This document shows, one piece after another, positions 48,886-59,748 of a stretch of DNA of 60,000 bases (within the stretch, counting starts at the first letter, position 1; each line of letters begins with the position of its first letter). The position numbers and the translations under genes are program-made. Below the pieces are notes generated by a model. That model saw only the letters and a list, made by a program, of their open reading frames with translations. It searched no databases and was not told where the DNA came from. This DNA is from Hydractinia symbiolongicarpus (taxonomy: Eukaryota > Cnidaria > Hydrozoa > Anthoathecata > Hydractiniidae). The DNA lies in assembly GCF_029227915.1 (NCBI RefSeq), contig NC_079879.1, forward strand, positions 22,276,501 through 22,336,500, read 5' to 3'.

Positions 48886-49009
48886 TGGTAAAAGCATCTG
48901 GATATATTGGAGTTGAGCTTATTACAAGTCTTGCTAACCAGATTATAAAGGATGGTGCTATTCCGAGTGAGTGGCAGTCGAGTGTAATAGTGAATTGTTT
49001 CAAGGGCAA
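46038..49009 (-). pseudogene. Broken endonuclease-reverse transcriptase ORF of the nested LINE
   Basis: Three overlapping frames form one decayed ORF2: 49,009-48,395 (endonuclease start; VHQNIRGLLSNF, TLSETHI), 48,358-46,685 (GDFNVDYN, LSDHDMVGG, then reverse transcriptase) and 46,799-46,038 (MYADDTVIY to the C-terminus). The RT motifs are VAPIFKSGD, NYRPISILPVLSK, AVYIDLSKAFDTIGH (motif A), CVPQGSILGPLIF (motif B) and YADD (motif C). Frameshifts lie near 48,360-48,395 and 46,685-46,800. The first 40 or so residues upstream of 48,885 are host RTE sequence read antisense and do not belong to the LINE. Confidence 0.88.
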
Positions 49010-49411
49010 GGGTTATGCATTAGAAAGGGGTAACTATAGAGGTTTGAAGTTGGTTGATCAAGTAATGAAAGTTATTGAAAGAGTGATTGATAAGTTACTT
49101 AGAAAAAGAATTGATATAGATAAGATGCAATTTGGTTTTGTTCCAGGGCGTGGCACTACAGATGCTATATTTTTACTCAGACACCTTCAGGAAAAGTATT
49201 TAGGAAAGAGAAAGAATCTCTATTTTGACTTTGTAGATTTACAGAAAGCTTTTGATAGAGTGCCACATAAAGTTATTTGGTGGGCTATGAGAAAATTAGG
49301 TGTGGATGAGTGGCTAGTTACGATGGTACAGTCTATGTACAGCAATGCTAGAAGTTGTGTCAGGATTAACGATTCACTTAGTGATGAATTTAGTGTAAAT
49401 GTTGGTGTAAA

Positions 49412-49446
<35 letters not shown>

Positions 49447-50575
49447 TTTAAAGTGGCTAGCCCAGAAAATCACAAAAACCTATAGTTAGTGGATTGTTTC
49501 CACTGGGGGCCACTAGGTGTACATCAGGGTTCTGTACTTAGTCCTTTGTTGTTTATTCTAGTCTTAGAAGCGCTGTCGATGGAGTTCAGAACAGGTTGTC
49601 CATGGGAGTTATTGTATGCAGATGATTTGGTTCTCATAGCAGAGTCGATGGAAGAATTAGTTGAAAAGTTTGAGAAGTGGAAGAAAGGACTAGAAGAGAA
49701 AGGGCTAAAGGTAAACACAGCAAAGTCTAAAGTCATGATTAGTAGCATTGCAGCCAAGTGTGACCTTGTAGTTGGAAAGTGGCCTTGTGGAGTTTGCAGG
49801 AAAGGGGTTGGTAGTAACTCATTTTTTTGTCAGACTTGCAAGCATTGGGTACATAAGAAGTGCAGTAGTATTAGTGGAAGGTTAAGAGCTTACATACAGT
49901 TTGTATGCAAGCATTGCAAAGGTGAGATTATAGAGAATGAAGTATTTCCAGCTTTAATGATGTACAACAGTGGCTCATTAGAGATAGTTGAGAACTTCTG
50001 TTACTTAGGTGATATGTTGGGCAGTGAAGGGGGTGTTGGAAGAAGTGTTACTTGCAGGATAGGTTCTGCTTGGAAAAAGTTCAGAGAGTTACTTCCTTTG
50101 TTGACTAGCAGAGTCCTCTCAATTGAGGTAAAATTGTAATGTTGTACGGTAGTGAGACATGGGCAGTGAAGCAGGAAGATCTTGACCCTTTAGAAAGGAA
50201 TGATATGAGAATGGTTAGGTGGATGTGTAACGCTACCGAGAGACAGAGAGTTCAGATGAGCTAAGAAGCAGGCTAAGTCTCCGTAGAATTAAAGATGTTA
50301 TCCAGATAAGACGATTGAACTGGCTGGGGTACTTGGAAAGAATGGAGGAGGATAATTGGGTAAGAAAGTGTGGAGACTTGATAGTTCCTGGGGCAAAGCC
50401 CAGAGGCAGACCGAGAAAGACTTGGCAGGAGGTTATAAGGACAGACTTGATACAGAGGAAGTTGAGTTTAGATCTAACACAGTCTAGATCAGAATGGAAG
50501 AGGGTCATTAATATACCCCGTCCAACCCATGCTAGCATGGAAAACGGACGTTAAGCCGAGAATGATGATGATTAG
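48886..50575 (+). mobile_element. RTE-like non-LTR retrotransposon, copy B, 3' half
   Basis: The host element resumes at TGGTAAAAGCATCTGG and encodes reverse transcriptase: LYFDFVDLQKAFDRVPH (motif A), then VHQGSVLSPLLF (motif B) after a 106-base insertion, LLYADDLVLIAES (motif C), a CGVCRKG...CQTCKHWVHKKC zinc finger, and, past a frameshift near 50,140, RRLNWLGYLERME and PRGRPRKTWQEV, the usual C-terminal block. The 3' end has a CCATGC/GCATGG stem (50,527-50,540), ACGGACGTTAAGCCGAGA and a short (GAT)n tail. Roughly 100 bases or more between endonuclease and RT are absent relative to copy A. Confidence 0.85.
49410..49521 (-). mobile_element. Short SINE-like insertion with (ATT)n tail
   Basis: A 106-base insert interrupts the RT frame of copy B between NVGV and HQGSVL. 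It is flanked by a GGTGTA duplication (49,404-49,409 and 49,516-49,521); copy A has a single GGTGTA here. On the minus strand it reads from CCTAGTGGCCCCCAGTGG to TTAAATATTTATTATTATT..., a short body with an (ATT)n tail, as expected for a 5'-truncated SINE or LINE end. Confidence 0.8.
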
Positions 50576-50779
50576 GCTAATAGGGCTAAATATTTTTTGA
50601 CTGAATGTTCTGCTAAATCAGTGTTTTTCTTTTGTTTATGTAGGTTGTTGTGAGTGTTGTAAGCTTGTTTTTAATTAGCTATATAATCTTACCACTTTTA
50701 TTTTATTGTATTTATCTGTTGTTGTTTTTGTTATGGTAACTATGATCTAATAATACAAACCAAGACACACAATTTTTGC

Positions 50780-50844
50780 TATGGGTGTGTTAACTTCGCT
50801 TCGCAAATCCGCCTAGGGAGAAAAAAATCCTGTATCTGCCCCTG
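50780..50844. mobile_element. Isolated hAT-like terminus
   Basis: CCTGTATCTGCCCCTG ends at 50,844. It is the inverse of CAGGGGCAGATACAGG and similar to the CAGGGGCGGATCTAGG end of the 16,458-19,750 element. No matching opposite end was found nearby, so this is a relic or solo terminus. Confidence 0.45.
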
Positions 50845-51194
50845 TAATTGTTTTGTTTTGCCTCTGATTTATGGAATTCCAGAAGTAATTTAGCAAACAT
50901 TACTTGAGTGCTCATAAAAGGCTGTCTGTTTACGTGAGTGATCAAAGAAATCGTTAGATACTGCGATTGAAAAAGAAAAAAACACGTAAGAAATTAAAAT
51001 ACCATTATTTCCAGTTCTAGAAAACTTTTAGATCTTCAAACTTTCAGGATAGACATAACTCGTCCTGGACTTTTAATTAGATAAAAAAAATGTTTATATA
51101 TGTTAATAAGACATACTTTTTTCAGAGACTTCAAAGAAAATTTCGGCGATTTCAAGGAAAAATAAACACATTCCACTATGCCTGCTGCACAATA

Positions 51195-51836
51195 CAGTCT
51201 AATCGATATCCAAAATTGGATATGTTTTGAATATATTCACTTTTGGATATAATGGGCGCAGCAACGCAAGAAGCTAACCCGCCATCGATCCTTTGGGAAA
51301 AACAGCGCAAAACAGGATAAAACATAATTGGGGAAAAAACGGAAAAATGGGCAGGTATTTAGGGCGGTTTGATAATACAAATCTGTTACTTGATTTTCTA
51401 AATGCGTACCTTGAACTAAAAAAACCATGCCTAATACGAATCCTACACTATGCTAAAGAAGAAACTTTTGGCTTGGAGAAACGTAGGTATAGCTAGATAG
51501 TATAGCTACCTTTAAAACCACAAAACCAATCTAATTTGCATGAAAGACAAGTAAAATGACGACTTTTAAAAAATATTACGCTCACTGTTAACCAACTTGA
51601 AAATTAATTTCTGTTTGATTGAAACAAGCTAAAAACATACGGAAAAACTGGAAAAGAAGCGTTGCAAAATATCCTTTTTGGTGATATTTTTGTAACAACT
51701 TTTACCCTGCTTAAGATATTATATTAGAGCAATTTGTCAGAAAGAGGGTAAATTATGCTTTTTTCACAAAATCTGGACATATATCCACATTTGGATATAA
51801 TTGACATATCCATTTTTGGATATCGATCAGTAGACT
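51195..51836. mobile_element. 642-bp MITE with about 30-bp inverted ends
   Basis: The left end CAGTCTAATCGATATCCAAAATTGGATATG is inverted at the right end (CATATCCATTTTTGGATATCGATCAGTAGACTG). A second, nearer TATATCCACATTTGGATATA at the right and TATTCACTTTTGGATATA at the left extend the symmetry. There is no transposase frame. The termini resemble Tc1/mariner-pogo types, which is inferred. Confidence 0.7.
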
Positions 51837-51844
51837 GACATACA

Positions 51845-52315
51845 ACAGACACTTTGTATTATTGTAAAGATGTAGTCCTTCCTATAGATTTAGTCCGTCC
51901 TATAGATTAAAACCATATTATTTTCATTACATAAGGGCACAAGAAAGGGGAAAGTAAGATTTAGCGACCTTAAGTTGAATTTTGTTTAAAATAAAGTAAA
52001 AAGTAATATGTTTTAGCTCGCTAGCTGCATAACCATACCAAGCGCACGTGGGTCACTTTTGATGTTGCAGGAGCGAAACCGTTTTGGAAGTAAAGAAAGA
52101 TCCGCGCAAAATAATTGCGTCAGTTTAAGCCTTTGGTCACCCTTACTATCTTACGTTTAAAGCTTAACGGCAGTGGAGGGTAATAGCTAAAAGCTGACCA
52201 GGCCGGACCTTTTTCTCTGCACATGGAATAAACATGGCGGCCTTAATCATGTAGAAGTTGACAAAAACTTTAAATTTTGCCCGTTAAATACTTGACCATC
52301 AAAAATTACCTTAAG
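51845..52315. other. Upstream region of eIF2 gamma
   Basis: This should hold the promoter and 5' leader of the eIF2 gamma gene. A short tandem phrase (TAGTCCTTCCTATAGATT / TAGTCCGTCCTATAGATT, period about 18) lies at 51,872-51,908. Two tiny upstream reading frames precede the main start. No TATA box can be claimed. Confidence 0.4.
52223..52254 (+). promoter_or_regulatory. Two short upstream ORFs in the predicted eIF2 gamma leader
   Basis: ATG GAA TAA (52,223-52,231) and ATGGCGGCCTTAATCATGTAG (52,234-52,254; seven codons including the stop) lie 62-93 bases before the main ATG. The second has purines and GCGG around its start, a fair initiation context. They act only if the transcript starts upstream of them, which the sequence alone cannot show. 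Confidence 0.4.
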
Positions 52316-55300
52316 ATGACTGATGCAGACCCAGCCAGCGCGCAACCGCATTTATCGAAGCAGGATTTATCTACTCTGGTAATTAAATACTAAGTTTTAT
52401 TTTACTTTTTGTTTGACATTCAATAATATGGCACACCAAAAAGAAACGTGTTACTATTTTTTGAGGAAAAATTATCTGGCTATTATAATACTACCTTGGT
52501 ATTTATAAAAATTTTAAGTATTATTATTTTTTAGTGATATGCTAGCTAAAAATACACTCCATTGTACCTTATATTTGGTTCTATTTAATGAGAAAGTGGG
52601 CTTCGCTGCGCCATAATTATTATGAAATTTCAGCAGAAATATTTCTGCCGGACCATGATATGTTTACGATTATCAAGACCTTAAGCTGGGTCTGTCTCGC
52701 GTACTCAGATCCTGCAAAACTTTAAAGACAGAAAGATTTTAAACACAATAAGTACTTCATGTTTATTTTGAAAATATATTTATTTTACCATATCAAGCAA
52801 CATATCCATCTTGAAATTTATTTTCTCAAGCAGTGCAGTGCTTGTTGAGAAATATATACACAAAGCAGGATACAACCTTCTGAATTTCAGTCAGTTTATC
52901 ACAGCATTGCTTTATGGCAGTATAATTATCTGCCTTAAAACCTACGTTTATCCAGCAATCCTTTCTTTTAATTGGTCTTATTCACCCAAAAAAATATAAT
53001 TAATTGTCTTGCTGGCTCAATGCCTATTTGATGATTTTAATTCACGGTTTTGCTCAGCAATTAATTTAGCTGAATTTGAATTAAGGATCTCCTCTGACAC
53101 ATACATTTGTATCTAAATATTTGTATGAGAGAAACTGATTTTGATATCCTCAAAGAAAGCTTAGTACACTGGGTTATGGGATAATGTCTTGAGTTGCAAA
53201 AATATCAGAGAAAAAGACAAGTGATCATACATAGTCGAGTAAAAATGAATCAGTTAAAATAAACAATTTGCGTGTGACTGTTAGCTGAAATCCACAAACT
53301 TTTGTAAACATTGTCAATTCTTTTGTTTAAAATGCACACATCATTGAGAAAATTTGATGAAGCTAATTAACAAGAATAATATGTGGAGGAGCTAACACCA
53401 GATTATATTTGAGGACCAGGGAATCCCATGAAAAAACAACTCGCCTGCTACAAATTGCACACGTGAGTCCATATTAGAGAATTTGCGCATGCAATTTTTC
53501 TTTAATTCGCTTTATAAAACCCCTAAGTGGTGTAAAAGTGTTGAAAATATTAACAAACACATTTCCCATAGCAAATATATGCTGCAGGATTACATTAAAA
53601 CATATTCTTAAAAAAAGACAATCACTATGATTAAAACACTAAACAAAGAGAGAGCCCATACCACGTTGTATTCATTATGATGATCTACCATTTTGTTTGC
53701 TGTGTCAATCTGCCCTTCACCCTGTCCCTCGAATATCTTTTCACTAGGAGTTATCCTTTCTTCATAGTGAAACCACGGTCATTTATTTCCATTTGCCACC
53801 AAAGCTATTTTTCTGATGTGTTTTAACAAATAAAGTTTTAATAGTATTTTTTACTGAAGAACTAACTTTAATTTTTCAAAAAAAAACAACAAAAAGATTT
53901 AATTTGGTAGCATGTGTTTACATTGAGTTAAGAATAAATCACAGTAAGGATACTTTTTAATTTCTACAGTTGCTTATACAATGTGACTTAACAATGACAT
54001 TTTTTTAGGATGTCACCACGTTAAATCCATTATCTCCTGAAATTATTAGCAGACAAGCCACTATAAATGTTGGTATGACGCATTTTTTAAAATTTCAGAT
54101 ATTTAATAGCTTATATTTTTTCATAACTTTCTTGAATTGTAAAATTGCTCAGTGTCAGTTTATTTGTACAGATATAAACTTTGTGTAGGAACAATTGGTC
54201 ATGTAGCTCATGGTAAATCAACAGTTGTCAAAGCTATATCTGGTGTTCAGGTAAAACCCATTTTTTTTAAAAAAGACAATTTCAGTAGGAAAACACACAT
54301 TTTTGTGTCTTCTTTGTGAAGGCATTGTGAAGCAAGATTTTTTATCAGAAATGTTAAATTCAATTCTTCACTAACGATGTTCAATTTTTAACTAAAGGGG
54401 TGATCTACTAATTTTTCATTGCAATATTTCAATATATAACTATGTTTTTTGCTATGATTGATATAAATATCCTGTTTTTCCGTTTGTAATATATCGCAGA
54501 TTATTTAAAGACACTATACTTATAACTCGCTCACACATTGTTGAGTATCTGACTTCAATAAAATGTTAAGACTTGCACCATCGTTAACGTATAGTTTCCG
54601 CAAGGTCTACTTCGGGAAAACAAAAAAAGAGTTTTGATCGTTTACCGTCAGCTTCAAATCAAGGTAATGATGGATCGTTTTCCACAAATTTCCAGGTCTG
54701 TTTGTGTGAAAAGGGCAAAGGAATATTTTTCTTTATTGAGACATATGCAATTTATCACACTGGTTCTATTCTCTTATTGACAGGCCAACAAGGAATATTT
54801 GCATGAAGTTCTTGTAAGCTTTGTGTGTTTGCCATCAACCCTTTTTGCTTTCTTTTTTAGACTGTTCGATTTAAGAATGAGTTGGAAAGAAACATCACAA
54901 TTAAACTTGGCTATGCAAACGCAAAAGTAAATTTACTATGTTGTACCTGTAGTTTGCCTGACTTTTTTTAATAATTGTGCTTTATGTTCAGATTTATAAA
55001 TGTGACAGTCCTGCTTGTCATCGACCTGGCTGTTACAGATCATTTGGAAGTAGTAAAGAAGATGTATCACCCTGTGAGCGACCTGGTTGTACAGGCAAAT
55101 ATAGGCTAGTAAGGTAAGGGTACGTTTTTTTCTATGGAAGGCGTAAGTGAAATTGTTTTTTATTGAGGGAACTAACTTCTGGATATTGTCAAAGTTTAGT
55201 CCAAATAGGAAATGAAAAACTATATTTTTCAAGTGTTGTCTTAAGTTTTTCCAACTTAACATGAAGTTATGGTAAACTCTGTTGTAGTGTTTATGTTTCT

Positions 55301-57896
55301 AGTTATTGTTGTGATAGCTTCAGCCCCAAAACTGTTTCTTGTAATAACAGTTTCTTCAAATTCTCTGTGTGTAACCATCTGTAAGATAAGTTCAATTTTC
55401 TCACTTGTATGTAGCACAGAGGACAAATATAAAAAGTTTGTTAAAGTAAAGTTAGGGGTACTCTGTGGTGTAAATTGTAAGTTAAATTTAATTCTTCAGT
55501 ATTTATCATCTTTTTTTACTACTTTTTCGATTTAGACATGTGTCTTTTGTGGACTGCCCTGGTCACGATATTCTTATGGCCACCATGTTGAATGGAGCTG
55601 CAGTTATGGATGCTGCGTTGTTGTTAATTGGTTGGTAGTTGTCTGTTTAATTTTTATTGATAGTTTTAAATTATCATAACCCAAAGTTTTTTAGTTGGTT
55701 TATGGTTAGCATGCTCAATATCACCCTGAGATAAATGACTGAATTAAGCTATTACGTATTTATTCACTTTTATCACAGCTGGAAACGAATCATGTCCTCA
55801 GCCCCAAACATCTGAACATCTTGCTGCAATTGAAATTATGAAGTTGAAACATATGATTATATTGCAAAATAAAATAGATTTAGTGAAAGAAACACAAGCA
55901 AAGGAGCAGCATGAACAGATTCTTAGATTTGTTAAAGGTAATATAAATTTTCCAGAATAAACCTTCTTTTTAAAGTTCTTACAGTATGAATGGAGGCAAT
56001 ATAACAGCTTTTCATTATGTTCTTTAATTTACGGTACATGTCACCTGAATTTCTGAAATCACTTTTTATTCTCTTATTCTACAAATAGTTGTTTTGGTTA
56101 TAAATTATCAATTGTAACTTTGCCATTTTCTTCATTGATATTCCTCTTTCAGGAACCATTGCGGAAGGTTCTCCAATTGTACCAGTGTCAGCTCAGCTGA
56201 AATACAACATTGAAGTAATTTGTGAATATATTTGCAAGAAGATTCCTGTTCCTGTGCGAGATTTCACATCTTTACCTAGATTAATTGGTAAGCTTATTCT
56301 TTGAACAGATGTATTTAGTCATCCTTCTGATATCTTTTCACATTAAAAGATTACCGAAAATTGTCAAATGAATTAAGTTTTTCTTCGTTTTTTGCGAACA
56401 TTTGCAGTAATTTAAACTTCTCCCCCCCCCTCCTCCACCCCCCTCCTCCACCAAAAAAGAAAATTTAAGAATAAGGAACACGCGGAAGTTTATTTTCTCT
56501 AAAAATATTGTAAACTCTTAGTCAAATCAAATCTAATAATATAGTATTCGAAGGTATATAAAAAACTCTTAAATACGCGAAAATTTATTTCTGCAAATAT
56601 ACCTTGAAAGTTGGTTTTTTCGATGATTTTGCTAAAGTATTTTAGTGAGTGTCCATTTCTTGCTAAACATTTATCAAAATCTCCCAAAACATGGAATTTT
56701 TGTGTTTTTTTCTAAATTTGGGAAATTTGAAAAAACTCTGTTCATTCTGTTACTACCCATTATCTCAAAGAATTTTTTTTTTTTTAACATCACAGTTAGT
56801 ACGTTGTAAGGACCACTTATTACCAAATGCTCATAAATATTTAGTTATTCGTTCATTTGACGTCAACAAACCAGGGTGTGAAGTTGATGATTTGAAAGGT
56901 GGTGTTGCTGGTGGAAGTATTCTGAGAGGTGTACTCAAGGTATTACCTAGTGGTTGATGCCACTAAGTTAATTTTGTGGAACTAAGATACAAGTACCATA
57001 ACTTAGCAATAATGATCAAGCTGAAAAGATGTAGGTTTTGAAAGAGGATTTTATCTTATAATTTACGATTTATTCTAATAATCTAAGGTTAATCAAGAAA
57101 TCGAAATTCGTCCTGGTATCATCTCGAAAGATTCAGAGGGACGATTACGTTGTCAGCCCATCTTCTCAAAGATTGTTTCACTGTTCGCCGAGCATAATGA
57201 TTTGCAGTACGCTGCACCAGGTGGTCTGATTGGCGTCGGAACAAAAATCGACCCTACTTTGTGTAGAGCAGATCGTATGGTCGGACAAGTGCTTGGTGCT
57301 GTCGGAGCACTTCCTGACATATTCACTGAGCTTGAGATCAGTTACTTTCTGCTTAGAAGGTTGCTGGGAGTAAAAACAGAAGGTGACAAAAAGGGTGCTA
57401 AGGTGCATTTTTTCTTCAGTTATTCTTGTGAAATTCGCTAAATAAGAAAAAGTTTACAAGTTTCTCAATTTCTTAAATAACGTTAAAGGAGAAAAAATTT
57501 AGCACAGAGCAAAATTTTAGAGATTTATGAACAAATTTGCTACTGCGATTTTAGGTTTTACAACTTTTTGGTATGTCAATTTTTTATATAGGTACAAAAG
57601 TTAAGTAAAAATGAAATGCTGATGGTAAATATTGGATCTCTGTCAACTGGCGGGAGAGTACTGGCTGTGAAAGCTGATTTGGCAAAAATTGTTTTGACGC
57701 AACCAGTCTGTACTGAAATTGGGGAGAAGATTGCCTTAAGTAGGAGAGTTGACCGTCATTGGAGGTAAGCAGAGGTGATTTTTCGATAGGATGCGATTAA
57801 ATGTGGTGTGTGGTGTAATAACTTTTAATAAATGTTTATAGGTTGATTGGTTGGGGTGAAATTCGTCGTGGGGTAACCATCAAACTCGATCAGTAG
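52316..57896 (+). CDS. EIF2S3: Translation initiation factor eIF2 gamma subunit
   Basis: Twelve exons give a 1,404-base frame (467 residues; human 472): 52316-52378, 54009-54072, 54189-54250, 54861-54926, 54992-55113, 55536-55630, 55779-55937, 56153-56287, 56845-56939, 57088-57402, 57592-57764, 57842-57896. All introns are GT-AG with matching phases. The protein is the GTPase of the eIF2 ternary complex that carries initiator Met-tRNA to the 40S ribosome. GTPase motifs are GHVAHGKST (46-54), DCPGH (132-136), NKID (188-191) and SAQ (223-225). A Cys-rich zinc-binding insert (C89, C94, C99, C113, C118) precedes the DCPGH block. Domain II blocks [19 protein letters not shown] and [20 protein letters not shown] are intact, as is the C-terminal [12 protein letters not shown]. 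It is full length and apparently functional. Confidence 0.97.
53608..53778 (-). other. Antisense 56-codon frame with a predicted membrane segment, in eIF2 gamma intron 1
   Basis: The minus-strand frame runs from a stop at 53,781 to TAA at 53,610-53,608. It reads [18 protein letters not shown], then a polar stretch to [12 protein letters not shown], then [15 protein letters not shown] and stop. A hydrophilic head followed by one terminal hydrophobic helix is the layout of a tail-anchored or single-pass protein end. There is no in-frame early ATG and no clear AG acceptor inside the open stretch, so it may be a decayed exon or chance. The protein is not recognised. Confidence 0.25.
56419..56453 (-). 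repeat. C-rich / G-rich tract in eIF2 gamma intron 8
   Basis: The plus strand is a nearly pure C/T run (C9, then CTCCTCCACCCCCCTCCTCCACC). The minus strand therefore has several G-runs that could form a quadruplex, antisense to the gene. It also forms a long polypyrimidine tract upstream of exon 9, although about 390 bases from the acceptor. Confidence 0.5.
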
Positions 57897-59050
57897 CCGA
57901 AATTTAAAAGGTACTTGCAATGTTAACAAATTTTGTTCGCTGTTTTTCAGATTTAAGATATTTTTCTGTAGTATTACAAAAAAAGAAGATGAACTGAACT
58001 ATTATTTTACCCATAAGCCTTAGAAACCTTAAATAACGATTTATTGACAAATCCATAGATTTATTCCTGTTGTTAATTCTTCCACAAACAATCCCTACAA
58101 ACAAGGTGTATTTTAATATACAGGTTGCTATAATCCTCAACTTTTGTTCACGTTTTTGGTGATCGGTTTACTTGTTTAATATTTCACGACTCTGTCTTCT
58201 AGATAACGTCTTTTTTTTCCATTTAGAAGTCGTGAGAGTATTTTTAATGTGCTGATGCGTACGTCTCACTGTATCGTGATAATGGAAAATAAATATTTTT
58301 TTTAATCACCATTAATTATCTGTTTTGTTACTATTTTCTGTGTCAAACAGTATTTCCTCCTTGTCCTAAATACAAAGTAATCTTACTAGTAAGTGAAAAC
58401 ACAAAACACTGTTTCTAGCAATATGTAGATAGTCACCTGTTTAGGGTACTTTTACCGTGAAAAACTTTTGGAAGAAGAAAAATTTGCTAATTTTTTTTAC
58501 ATTTTTGACCATACACTTTCGAAGAAATGATAATTTTTGATTATGTATTTAAACGATACCTGGTTAATAGTGCAATTTCCTATATTTGATTTTAAATTTC
58601 GGGACTGAAAACTCGACTTATGCATGAATGAAATATCCTAACATTAGTTAAACATGGTATCTGATGGAGATTGATAATATGAATATTAAATGTTGATATG
58701 TCAGTATTTCCAAATAAGTTTTTTTGTTAATTATAACACACTGCCTCAAAGTAAGCTATTTTGTTCTTCACTCTCGTACTTTACCTGAAATAAGTTTAAA
58801 TGTTTAGCGATGACATTTTGAGGTCTTATTTACGTGTTCTTTGATTATATACCCAAGGTTTTTCCTTGCTTCTCTAGTTGAGACTTCGCATTTATTATAA
58901 AATTTAAGAAAAAAACGCTGACATGTCATAATATCATTGTTAGGCATTTAACGGACTACCTCAGTAATGGAACATAAATTGACATTCAATCGTATTTTTT
59001 TGCTAGAGTGATTTTCACTTGTTGAAGTACGTGGACTTGCTTTTTGTGCA

Positions 59051-59110
59051 TGTTGATCTGTAAAATACCACAAGGCTGTGTGTTGATCTGTAAAATACCA
59101 CAAGGCAATC
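59051..59110. repeat. 30-bp tandem duplication
   Basis: TGTTGATCTGTAAAATACCACAAGGC at 59,051 is repeated exactly at 59,081, with a four-base spacer. The copies are identical over 26 bases, so the duplication is recent. Confidence 0.9.
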
Positions 59111-59691
59111 AAATTAATCTTGAAACCAAAAATATACATAATTGGGATCAAAAACTGCCAATTGATTTTTGTCTAGTTTAATGTTAATACAGTGGTACCT
59201 GTAACTGGGTGTCTGCCAGATCTTAAAAACTTTGAATATCCATCATTCTTCATAAAAAAATCATGGAATATAAATACTACGAGTCTTAAATTTCCTAATG
59301 TACACCGTTTTATAAACATACACGTGAGCACAACGTGGCTGAAAATGTCCAAAATAAAAATATATTTATGAGCTTACCGCCACCCTGGAAAATATATATG
59401 GATATTATTATAGGCTTAAGCTTGCTCTTAAAAAAAAACAATTTGCCATTTTTCAGACTTTAAGTGATATCGTTTTTGTTGAGTTTGAAAAAAGCCGGTT
59501 TTAAACCGACAAAATTTTGTTGCTCGTAGCTAGGTGAAAATGTGGAACACGTATTGACGGTTTAAAAGGTTGCGTGTTTAAGCGTACATGCGCGCGTGAG
59601 GTACAAAATGACATCGACTAGCCGTCATTTTTGTTTATCTTGATTTCGCGTGCACTTAAACCAGAACTCGAGTTGTCCCAGTGGGTAATGT

Positions 59692-59748
59692 CTTTGCAAC
59701 CTTGTCCCCAGGACCCCTTTTCGCTTTGTCTTGGGAACGAGGTTACTC
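59692..59748. mobile_element. Compact CTTGTCCCCAGG fold-back repeat
   Basis: GCAACCTTGTCCCCAGGACCC (59,697-59,717) is followed after about 12 bases by its approximate inverse TCTTGGGAACGAGGTTAC (59,728-59,745). It is a nearly loop-less palindromic member of the family seen at 2,711, 3,228 and 16,250. Confidence 0.6.

Noticed and set aside
48886-49009. N-terminal 40 residues of the minus-strand LINE frame
   Set aside because: This part is the host RTE-like element read antisense; the plus strand here matches copy A of the RTE-like element.
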